Assembly (NCBI GenBank): GCA_030686995.1
Contig: CM060694.1
Location: 94,689,344 to 94,753,343, forward strand
Direction of reading: 5' to 3'
DNA: 64,000 bases
Source: Artemisia argyi
Taxonomy: Eukaryota > Streptophyta > Magnoliopsida > Asterales > Asteraceae
Every line of letters begins with the position of its first letter. The stretch's first letter is position 1. The notes below the pieces were generated by a model. The model was not told where the DNA came from, made no database searches, and saw only the letters and a list, made by a program, of their open reading frames with translations. Both the position numbers and the translations under genes were made by a program. Shown here in pieces: positions 23,001-34,600 of this stretch.

Positions 23001-25675
23001 GATGTGCCATGCGTACACCCAATATGGTTCCAACCCAGAAGGAATTTAAGACACCATTGTATTATGGAATGGGATGAATCCCATTATGTCTTGATTGAAG
23101 TTCTGAATTTGTTAAATACCTAAGAGTAAGTAATTAACAAACTAGAATCAAGAACTAACGATGTATTTTGGATGTCCCACTTGAAAACAATTTATTGTTA
23201 TCAAGATGCTGAGTACTTGGAGATTAGTCTCCACTTACAAAAGCAAGTGGGAGCACCTTTAGATCTTGAAGTTATTCAAGAGCTAAATACACAACCTTCT
23301 GAGTACACTTGCTAATGTCATACTAAGGTTGAACATGCATATGTTAAACCATAGATTGATATATCTCATTCATAAATCTGCAAGGATACCCCTAACACCT
23401 GAATGATATATTTTTTATATCAATGTTAAGGGACATAAGTTGGAGGATCATAGTGAACCTGCTAACTAAAGAGATGCATTATCAGATCTTGAATCTGATG
23501 AATAACTCAAAACTATGAATGTTAAGATGCAGTCCTTTGAAGATAATCACTCATGGAGCTTGATTGATCTCTTACCAAATTAGTTAGACTGTGAGGTTTA
23601 AAATGAGTTTCTTGAACTAGAAGACTCATAAGGACAAACTTGTACACATATTTAATGCATGCGTAGTAGAAGGAGTTTACTCATACTCAAGAAATTGATT
23701 ATGATTAAATCTTCATACCTACAAACATTAAATGTATAAAGATGATTAATTGTCATACTTGTTTTCATGTAAATGAAATATGACAATAGAATTTTAGAAC
23801 ACTTTTGATTACTTTTGCGAGGACGATGAGTAATCAAAAGGGTTTATGAATCTGTATAATCTTTATTATGTATACAAGACATAAGAATCCAGGTGTGGAT
23901 TAGATCATGCATCTAGGAGCAGAGATCTTAATTTAATCATTAATTTGATTTTGATTAAATAAGATTACTCCCGAGAACTCAGAGTGCAAGTAGGATAAAT
24001 GAATTTATTTTCTTAAATCTCATATGTTGTTAACATATAAGAAACAATATTCCATCTAAGCTAGACTTTAATCCTTAGCCTGGAATGAAGTTTTAATTAA
24101 GGAATTTAGGAAATAAAACATAAAACCTTGTTGCATGTGTTTATTAGAATAAACATAAGCGGTTAATAATCTAAACACAATATGATATGTCATTGAGGGG
24201 AGTCTCAATGATCAATCTTACATGATGAGATTGAATGCATGAATGGAAATCTTAAGTTTGACTAAAGGATTCATTATGTAAGTCATATTATGTATTGGAT
24301 TATTTATATCATTAGCATGAATGCAAGATGAGTTGATAACAACAAATATCTAAGTGAAAGTCGTTAGATAATTGTTAAACGAACAACCTAATGGACCTGC
24401 AAAGGACCAAATAGTTGTTCAAACGTTTACGGATATTTGAGGAGCTCTGTTATGTTTTCATTCATTAATGCTTATATAACTGATATGGTGCTCAAACCTA
24501 GTCGTAGTAGGATGACATCATGAATGATGACACCTCTAACTAGATGTGCTTGATTGAGAGCATTGATGCATTATACGTTAAAAGAATAAGAATACTTTAC
24601 AGTGTGGAAACTGTTATTATGACTGTCTAAAGTAGGTGTTTTGCTAGCTTCAAATACAATATGGAATGTATTGTTGCATTACTCGTAATGTACTTGATTG
24701 CACACATACAAAATGACAATCATCATTCAAAACATTTTTTGAATTTTGAAACAAGTATTCTCAAAGTTTACTCAGATGACTACTTGTTGTCTTGTACAAC
24801 AAAATTGATCATGGTGGAAACATCGGATTCTGATCTGTATGTAGTCTTGTGCATATCTGTTTTTAGTATTTGGATAATGGAACTGTAAGCAGTCGTATTA
24901 TATAATGAATTGATATACCGGGTATTATCGTCTTCATTTATACTACTGTGTTCTATATTTGCATGTTTAATCCATGAATAATTTATTTATTCTAAAATTG
25001 TCCATTGCCAGTTGACGATACGGGAGTATCATCGAATTAAGGCAAATGTGAGCGTGTTGGTGATTTATTTGCCAAACTCATATGTTGTTCATTGTGATGA
25101 ACATTGGACTGACCCAACCTTCGAGAATTCACTGCATGGATCGGCGTCAATAGTGAATCTCGCAAATGGTTATGTCTCTTATCCTTAGACTTGAGATGCA
25201 AGTAGGTCTTGCATGTGCGGAATTTTATTCTTTGATATGGTTAAACGCTGTCCTGAATAAGGTAGTTATAAAAACCATTTTCAGGAGTGATTTGAAACAC
25301 ATGAATGACACGTGCAGTCAAAATAGGATTTGTTCCTCCACATGTCATGGAGTTAGATACTATTGGGCCCCTCGATGAATTGAACGGATGTTTGTATGGC
25401 CGTACCCAAATGAGATTAAGATGAATCTTAATTCACTTGGTAATCTTGTTCAATGTCTAGATCGAGAAACAGAATAGTTGAACAAATGGAATGACTTTGA
25501 TCCATGTCTAGTGTTCAACATAGTATCTGTAACAAAAGGAAAGATGGCATTAAAACCATTTAATTGAGACGTTTAAGAAACTACCCTCACATATTTCTAG
25601 GGGCATTGGCGTGTTGCTAGACGCTAACCTTTGCTTGTATAATTACTTGATTATTATGACGTCGCAAGTGGGAGC
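20022..25675 (+). other. Interior of element E, decayed
   Basis: 5.6 kb, AT-rich, with no recognisable protease, integrase or RT domain. Several GTGGGAG polypurine-like motifs recur (about 20330, 21955, 22010, 22280, 23250). The true polypurine tract GCAAGTGGGAGC abuts the right LTR at 25675. Frames at 20110-20370 and 24661-24888 are short and unsupported. It is either a non-autonomous derivative or very decayed pol. Confidence 0.6.
25197..25514 (+). repeat. Source copy of the E 318-bp duplicate
   Basis: In its natural context about 160 bp upstream of the polypurine tract and right LTR. Duplicated at 18952-19269. Confidence 0.9.
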
Positions 25676-26420
25676 TGTTGGAGTATGCTCGTGTCATAAT
25701 AAATAATTATACGGCTAGACATATATGAGCCTATGGGGTCACACACTTATACACAGAGACACCATTATATATATTGTATTTATCGTATTTACACTATATA
25801 TATGACTACGTAACTCGGGATCAATAACGGGCTACTAATAACTAAGCTAGTACTTAGTTTATTGGATTAGACCAACAATGGGCAAGCCCATTTAGGGCCC
25901 CCATGGCAAGCCTAGGTGAGAAAGGAACAAGGGAAATAGTTCAAGGGGTTAAGTGTAACATGTGATCTTATAACCTCCTCTTGATTTGGTCATTATGACC
26001 AATGAAAATGGGAAAACGAATTACCAATTTTTTCTCCCCCTTCCTCTACCCTAGAGCCACGAAATAACACATACCCATATTAGGGTTTGGTGGTTTTGAT
26101 CTCATCTAACCTTATTCTAGTGTAGTTCAAGGCTAGATCGCGTATTACGGGGTCAAGACTAGCATCGGGTGGTGATCTATGACGTGTAGTGTGTTTCCAT
26201 CATAGAGGTGATCTATTTTGGTCACTTGGTTTCATAGGTGATTCGTGGTGTTGGTGTTGGTGATGGTCTCCATATGATTCTACCGATCACGCTACAAAGG
26301 TATAAACATGTTGTGTTTAATTATTTGATTGATCATATGGCTATATGGATCCGTGTGGGTGATGTTGTTCCGCTGCGTTTTATTGTTTTATATATGTTTT
26401 ATATTCATACATCACCTATA
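25676..26420 (+). repeat. Right LTR of element E
   Basis: 745 bp, from TGTTGGAGTATGCTCG to CATCACCTATA. It belongs to the same family as solo LTR D, which has a slightly different interior. Confidence 0.92.
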
Positions 26421-26492
26421 CTTATTTTGTCCCAACATACATTCAACACCTCTCAACGTCTCGAGTCCTCGTATGCTACAACACAGGTTCGT

Positions 26493-29400
26493 TGATTCGT
26501 TGTGTTTTGGTGTGCAAAAAATTTTTATCAATATATCAACAAACGTGAGGTCTAAGTTATCGTGAGACAACTAGACGTAGAGAAATACGAGTAAACCTTT
26601 TGGGAAAAAGATTACCTCGCAAAACTCGTGAAAGTGATATTAAAATTGTGAGACCGGGAAGTGATTTCCCGGGTCGTACCCCAACGAGGTGTGAATGGAA
26701 AGTTTCATGAAAAGATCGAGATTAAAACCTTGTATGTTTGGTTGTGAAAGATTATTTGGTTTTGTGATACGTTAAATTAACGAAAATTAAGTTTTAACGA
26801 ACGAAAACGAGATAAACGTAACCTAAATGGGAAAATAAACTAACGAATGCTAAGGAGTATTTAAAATTACCTAAGAAACTACGGAAAACATGTTAGAGAA
26901 AAACGGAGAATCCTAAAACGTAATCTAAATTCAAAACGCGAACGTTAATTAAAAATTACGCGAGTGCGCAAAATAAAACGCGAATTTTGAGCTACAAAAG
27001 TCCTACGGGTTTCCAAATAATTTTCTTATGATCCTATTGATAAAAGAAAATTTTAGAAAAAAGAAAATCAATTTTTCAATAAAAACTCTATTTATTATGA
27101 ATTAATTACTAAATAAAATGATTTAAAATAAAGGAAAATGTAAATTTAAATGAGAAAAATACAAACTTGACTTTGCAAAATCTAAAATAAAACAGCTTGG
27201 AAAAATATGGAATTTTCACAAAAAATCTAATTTATCAAATGAAACCAGGGAAAAATATAAAAGTTTGAAAATAAGCTGGGAAGTGCTTAATGGGCTAAAA
27301 ACAGCTTAAGTTAAGTGCTTATAAATAAGCACTTGCAACCAAAATTATCAAATGAACACAGAAGGTGTCTAATACTCAGTTAAGCTCAAAAGTTCTCAAA
27401 TAAGATCAGGTTATAACTTAGAACATTCAAATGGGACAATTGCAGTTTACAATAAGCACTAAGAATAAGCAAATCAACAAGGGAATAAGCACAAGGTTCA
27501 AAGTTCACACAAAACACCTAAATGCACTAAGGGGAACTCAAATGGAGCAATATTACTCAGTTTACAAGCCAATTCAAACCTAATGCAACTAACTTGAAAA
27601 ATCAGCAAAACAGTTTCAAACCACTAACTTCCAACTTAAAATTAAGCACACTAAATAAGCTATAACTTAAACCTAAGGGGGGCAAAACTTAGACTACCTA
27701 GCAAAGAACTCAGAAAACCTAAAAGCCCTAATTTTAAAACACCAATTGAAGTTCAATTAGATCCAAATTCAACATGCATTCAGACTGCATACATGCAGAA
27801 TGAACAGTACCCTTTGACTCTTTGAATTGCAAATTTCTTTGACCAAGGTGAGTATCAAATGATTCAATCTATTTCTTGATGTTTATTGAACAAGTTTAAA
27901 CAATATTTATGCAATCTTAAACATTAAATGAACCTCTTGATTACAAAATCCTAAGCAGTTTGAGACTTATACAGATTTGAAATTGGATCAAAGCTAATTT
28001 TGACTTTTTAAGTTAAAGTGACCTAGGACTTGATTGCTTTAGACTGTGTATGACTTGAGTTATATGAACTAAGCAAACTTAGACCAAATTAACAACAGTA
28101 ACTAGGATTTAAAGCTTAAACCAAACACCCTTTTAGAACCTGTTTTCAAAGATTAAAGAAGCAAATCTATAAAACACTAAACCTAATCAACTAATTAACC
28201 TGAATACCAATCAAATAAACCTAATCAAGCAATAAGAAATAGCAAGTACAACAAATTCTACTTTCTACCAAATATCACCAAATTTGATAAATGAGATCTA
28301 CTTGTCATCCAAAGCAATGAGACTTCTGAGGATTCAAGATCAAGAACACCCTATGTGCCTCCCATGAGGCTCTAAACCATCTTCAACATCATCTGGATCT
28401 ACTTTTCTTCTTTCTTCTTCTATATTTTTTCTATTTTTGAATTTTTCCTTGGCAACTTTCTGTTTTCTGTTTTCTTTTCTTATTTTTTTTCTATATTTTG
28501 ACTCAGATAATCTCAACAACACTTAAGAAACATATTTAGATCAAAATCAAGAACATTTAGATGAAATATAAAGTAACTAAAAAATGGAGACAAAAATTCG
28601 AATTTAAATAAACTGGAATTAAACTTTAATTAAACCTTGAATTCAGGATTACAATAATAATTTAAGATAGAAAACAAAAGAAATTAGCTAAGAAAGGGAT
28701 GCCCTAATGGCTTGTACAAGGCTTCTATTTATACTCGAATGTGGTAGGTAGAAATCTTCTCTCTTGTGCCTCATCTGTGTGAATTAGGGTTTCAATTTGA
28801 TCCCTTGAATCTTGCGAACAAATCCTAGCCCTTGAATTGTTGTGAAAGTGATCCTAGCCCTATGTCTCATTTTGGCGGGAAAGCTTGGTGTGGGAATTTG
28901 AGATTGCCAGGGTGTAATTGGGGGTTAGGTATGAGTTTGTGAGGGCTTGGGGGAAGAGTTAGTGGGTTTTTCTTTTGAGGAGGGGGTGGAAGAGTGCAGC
29001 AGTAACCATGGTGGGGTGATGGTGGATAACCAGTGTGTAAAGGGGCGGGGTGGGGAAGAAAGGGGTGGTCCATGTTGACTTATTGACCCTGTAAATATTA
29101 ACGTGGGGTTGGGCTGTAGGGTTTTGGGCTTAGTTAAGGGGTTTATGGTGTTGGGCTTTTGGGTTTAGTTTAGGATAGGATTAGTTTAGTAATGGTTTTA
29201 GGTATTAAAGCCCATGGGTAAAATGTGTAGTTCCTGAATTATTGAGGGACCAAATCTGCCATTTTTCCAAACTTTATTCAAGGATCAAAGTTGCCAACTT
29301 TTGAATTCCCAAGGTCACTTGTAACATTTTTCTTCAATTTAAAACTCCCGGGATCACTTTTGCCAAATTCCCAACTGCAGGGACCAAACTTGTACAATCT

Positions 29401-29830
29401 CCAAACTTTTCACCAAAAGATCATTTCTGCCAAAATTCATTAGTACAAGGACCATAATTGTTAATTTCCAAAAGATTTTAACCCCAGGGGCCATTTTTGA
29501 CACATTTGCAAAGTTTGGGGACTTATCTTGACAACTTTTGAAACTTTTCAGCAAAGGACTAATTTTGGCAACTTTTTGATTTTCCAAGGACCTTTGATGA
29601 CTTTTCTTACAAATTACAAGACTAGGGACTGATTTTGACAAGTTGTGAAAGTTGAGGGACTGAAACTGCCAATTATGCAAAACTTTGTTCGTTTTGCATT
29701 TGTTTTTGATCATTTTGCATATAAAACACGACTCTGGGATATTTTCATTATTTTGATGCATTCTTGAGTATTTTCACGTGTTTTGGCAGTTAAAATACGA
29801 TAAAAATGATGAGTATTTACACACTCATCA
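26493..29830. mobile_element. Element G: 3.3-kb solo LTR, probably large-LTR gypsy
   Basis: Flanked by TTCGT at 26488-26492 and 29831-29835; the F 3' LTR has the empty site (single TTCGT near 48723). Ends are TGATTCG...CACTCATCA (TG...CA). The last 24 bp form a small inverted repeat (TGATGAGT...ACTCATCA). A TATA-like TATTTATACTC lies near 28728, followed by leader-like sequence. 29230-29690 is a degenerate repeat of GGGACCAAA/TTTTGCCAA units. No primer site or internal LTR boundary was found, hence solo LTR. The Ogre/Athila affinity is a guess from size and ends. Confidence 0.7.
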
Positions 29831-30065
29831 TTCGTACATGTTTGTTATGTGGCATTATGATCAAACCCCTTGACCAACCATTTAGAATGAGTAAAATACT
29901 TTGAGGGTCTTTAAGTATTTTAGGTGTCAAAATACACTTTAGGTGTTAAATAGAATAAGTGCCACATTAGGTGTCTATATAATATTAGTAAGTTTCCAAT
30001 ATATAAAAATGTGTCTTATAACAACATAAGTACATAAAACATTTTTAGTAACTTGCTAAATATTA

Positions 30066-30320
30066 CTACCTCCGTCCCAAATTTATTGTCCCCTATTGAC
30101 TTTTTCGGTCTTTACTTTTCAACTTTGACCTTAAATATTTTTGTTTATATTACATAATACTTTATACAAAATATATGAACGGATTGAGTTTAAAATGTAT
30201 TTTTATTTGGTATAATTTTTATCAAAAATTGTATAACACAAACAAAAATATTTATAGTCAAAGTTGAGAAAGAAAGACCAAAAAAGTCAATAGGGGACAA
30301 TAAATTTGGGACGGAGGGAG
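30066..30320. mobile_element. Element H: Stowaway MITE
   Basis: 255 bp with TA on both sides and termini CTACCTCCGTCCC...GGGACGGAGGGAG, the Stowaway (Tc1/mariner) signature. The inverted repeats continue inward for about 80 bp, so the element is nearly one hairpin. The F 3' LTR shows the empty TA site near 48955. Confidence 0.95.
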
Positions 30321-31666
30321 TATATAGCTAGCTAATATATTTTTCATATACAAGTAACTTACCTTTTTAAGTTAGCATATACATTTGTTTAAATGTATTT
30401 TTTCATAATATGGAAAACACTCTTTTATTACCTCGTAAATAGTGTCTTCTAGAATGTATATCTTTCTAAATGATCTTGTAAGAAATGTCATAGATTTTGT
30501 AAGAGAATGTTGTAGTTGACATTAGAAGATCTTGATGTGACTAGAGATAAATATAGTAAGATATTTAGAACATGGTTTTGGAACATGGTTTGGAAAAACC
30601 TCTTTACTTGTTTCCTATAAATAGTAGCTCATGGTTTTTCAAGCAACTTGATGAAACTTGAAAAAGAAAAACACACACTTCTTTACACTTTGCATAGATC
30701 TTAGATCAATAGAAAACCATGTAGAAAACACAATCAATCACCCTCATTATCATGATCATAATGCTTCTAACATTCATCTTTGTTGTAAGCATATCATACA
30801 TCTTGATCCACCAAAGAAGCTTGGAGATCTTGCCATCATCATCCACCACATGCATACATATATGAAGATCTATCACAACAAGATTGGAGATCTTGTGATC
30901 TTCATTCGTTGAAGGCTTTCTATCAATGGAAGTTCTTTTAGATTAGTTATTCATATCCATTAGACATATATGTCTTGGATCATCATTGTACTCTTTATTA
31001 TAGATTAGATGGTTTATGTGTTTGTGCCATAAAACACAAGGTTTCTATGTTGGGCCACAAAACATAGCGGGAGTTGTTGTACCCTTGTAAAAGAACTAGC
31101 GGGAGTGGTTGTACCCTTGGAAAAGAACTCGACATCTAGCTTAGTGTCGGAAATATTGTATAGGTGACGATAGGAATTGTTGTACCTTGTAAAAGAACCC
31201 GGTATGTAGCTTTGTACCGAAAAAAGTGTAAGCGACGATTGTAAGGTTTTCTCCGCCAAGAAGGGAGCTTGTTGATCTAGTGGAGTAACTCTTGAGTTGG
31301 GTACTCAGGGAGTGGAGTAGGGCGGAGAGGATATCCGTGACCGAACCACTATAAATCCTCGTGTTTGGTTTGCACTTTCTTTACTTTTACACTTGCACTA
31401 TATTATTGTTTGTGTTGTGATTTGAAGTTTATGCTTGTGTGACAACTTATTATGCCATATGCTTTATATTAGTCATAAGACTATAATTGGTATTATTCAT
31501 ATTACAACAAACTTGAGTGGTAATTTGTATTACAAATGTTTTTAGAAAAGAAATATAAACCGGACTAATAATGGCGAAACTTAACTCAATGGTTTATACT
31601 AAATTTGATACAACAAGTTTAAAGATTTTTCAACGGAAACGTATTCACCCCCTCTACGATTTCACA

Positions 31667-34600
31667 ATTGGCATCAGAGCTTCGTAGCTCTTATTTTCAA
31701 AACAAATGGTTTTTAAAATAGAGCACGACCCATGTATCAAATTACCGTTGAAGCGGAATATAATATGAAAAATGTTTCGCTAAGTATACTTAGAAATTTT
31801 GTGGTTAAATATTACTTTGTATACAAGCTTGTAGGTTTCCTTGAAAGATAAAAGAGTAGATTTCTTAAAAGAATTTGTAAGTGTTTAATTATGTGCTTAG
31901 AGCTAATTTACGAAAAATACGTTTTAAAAAAGGAGCGTTTGGGATAACTAAAACTTTAGTTGAATAATCACCTTCGTAAATGATTAGATAAGTTACATCA
32001 GTAGAAATGAAGTAAAATAAGTGTATTATATGTTTGTTATCAAATCTAGTAAGTCATACATGTTTTCTTTATGTTAAAAAACAAGTTTTCGTAAATCTGT
32101 CACAGATGCCAAGGAACCAAACGATATAAAGGGCGGAACCCTTTATTTGGTTCCTTGAAATCCGTCGGTACAGTAAATAGTTTTTGTCCAACTTCAAAAA
32201 TTCATAACTAATTAACCGTAAGTCCGTAGGAGTCGCGCAACCTATCATTTTAAAGGTAATTGAGTATACTTTCTATTAAAAATAATGTTATGGCCTAAAT
32301 CTAGTCTGAAGTCAAAAGAATAAACCAAATACTATAGTGTGTCCAAAATATTAAGTTTCGTTTTGACGTAGAAACTCAAACTTTTGAGTTAGACAATTTT
32401 AGTTAGTATCTTTCGAACATTAATATGACTTCTTTTGAAACTAAAGAATTTGGTGATATTTATATATGTAAAGGAAACTAATCAAGCTTGGTATACATCG
32501 TCATGTTTAAACACAAAGTGACGATAAGTATCTTTGTTTTATGCCATGCTATATGATTACTTGTTTTGGTTATTTTGCATACATATTGTTTGCTTATTGT
32601 AAGTGGTAATTGCATTTGTTTATGTGTGATTTATAAGTATCGTGCTATAAGATAGAAACTCATCTTTGATTGATCATGTAAACTAACCATGTCATGTTTG
32701 GACGATAACACTTTGGTGTTATCAATTTTCCGTGTGTGGCTTAATTTCCATTTATGGTATGTTCATAATCCTCGGCTTGATCTATATGCTAACATGTGTT
32801 AGAATATGTGTTTTTGGTTTTTATCTATCATATCAAATTAGGTGCATATGTTCCAAGTATAATTAGGATATTTGAACGAGTTTCGAGAATCGATAAATGT
32901 CCTTTGTTAAGGAGTGTTTGGCATAAGGGTACATTTGGACAATTTGGTCGTTGAACCAATGTTATTTTATGTTTTTAAGATGTTGTAGGATGATATTATG
33001 TTTGTGGATTATGTGTGTACTAATAATATCTGCAGGGGATAACTTTTTAGTACTTTGCCATTTTCCATTTTCGGCTTAAAATATGAAAGCTAGGATCGCT
33101 CTTGTAAACTCTATCGGTAAGCATGTTTCTACCTTCAATTTTTGTATCTTCTACCTACAAATAATTGATTACTTAAGTTTTAAGAAAAATTTGGAAAATC
33201 AGAAAATGTCTCGCCCTCGAAAAAAGTAGTCTGTCTCGATTCTAAGCCTCCACGGAAACGGCGGAACCCAATGTTTGGTTCCGTCCATTCAGAAACTTGG
33301 TTCCGTCAAGTTTTTCCAGCGGATACGGCGGAACCCAAAACTTGGTTCCGCCTGTGTTGTCGTTTGGTTCCTCTAGTCCTACAGCAAATTTTCATCTAAT
33401 TTTTTGAATTTTTCTAGTAATCCTTAGGTTCCAAACTTGCTTCCTACATGCTAGTTAGTATTTATCAATAATTCTAGAGCTTTCTTAGCACACTTTAAAC
33501 AATAGGATCATCATTCCCGCCAAAATTTCAAATTTGCCTAAACTAACCCAAGGAACCTTTCTGATACAAGGAAGGAACCCTTCCTTTGGTTCCTCCAAAT
33601 CCGTGGAACAACTTGACAACATGTATCCTTCATGATCACATAGCATTTACTTCTCCACTTAGTCTTTCACTTCACCCAACTCCATTGGATTGACTTCAAA
33701 TGATTTGAACTCTTCCAAATGATTAGGAACCTACAAATGTGTATGAAACAACATCTAATCTAAACACTACTTTTAACATGTTCTTCCTGTAAATTGACAA
33801 ACATTCATATTTCCAATTCAAACCATCACCATCACTTCTCTTATTCTTATAATTCTAGCTAACCAAAGTCTTGAAATGACTTAATCCAACACCTCATCCG
33901 AATCATCTAGAACTATTAGGAAAACCGCTAGGATTAGTGTAAAACCATGTTGCTTTAACAAAACCATTCAATTAAGCTCATCATTATCAAGTGATTCATC
34001 ACTAAACATTTCCTCACCCATTAAAGATACAAACTTCCTCAACCTTGCTACTCCAACACCATCTCCAAAATCTTGCAATGCCAACGCAATCACCACTCCT
34101 CCACCAAATAATTCACTTTAAGTAAGAAACATTTTCCTCAGTATTCATTAAGCATATTAGGATCATTTTTATAGGAAACCACTTCCCGCCAAAAACTCAA
34201 TTTAAACCAAACTCACCCAAGGAACCCTTTATTTGGTTCCTTGCCATCTGTGGGTCCCTAACCACAAATGTTTTGTAGTCATTACCCACGGTTACTACAT
34301 TCTTCCATCCTTAACTCATCCTTCATCCATTAGCTTCACTTATTTGGTGACTTGACAACTTCCTAACTAATCCGGACTTGTTACTTACAAAGATTACATA
34401 TAATATCAAAATCACAAGTCTAACTTGTGACTATAGATATTGTCTTGTATCTACATATGTTACCTCACTTGGTTAACATGAAAGTAATGTGTCATCCTTC
34501 AAGACGATAAGGATTTACATCAAGTCATAACTTACACTTAAATTATAGATGTATTATCAAGTCTTGCTATCCTTTAGTACTATCTAATCTCAACAAAGTA

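Larger units (their letters stand above)
18952..26420. mobile_element. Element E: rearranged copia-like element with inverted LTRs
   Basis: It interrupts the F 5' LTR between GTTACT and CTTATTTTGTCCC. The order is a 318-bp segment (18952-19269) that is a direct copy of 25197-25514; primer-site sequence in reverse (to 19304); an LTR in reverse (19305-20021); an interior in plus sense (20022-25675); and an LTR in plus sense (25676-26420). Compared with the F 3' LTR the insertion shows no target duplication, and about four bases are missing. Inverted and direct LTRs look identical where compared, so they come from one event. No intact gag-pol is seen. Confidence 0.85.
18851..31666 (+). repeat. 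5' LTR of element F, split by E, G and H
   Basis: The LTR pieces are 18851-18951, 26421-26492, 29836-30065 and 30323-31666, about 1,747 bp in total. The 3' LTR, also with its insertion removed, is about 1,764 bp. Each gap corresponds to an uninterrupted sequence in the other LTR. TATA box CTATAAATAG lies at 30615-30624. Confidence 0.93.
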
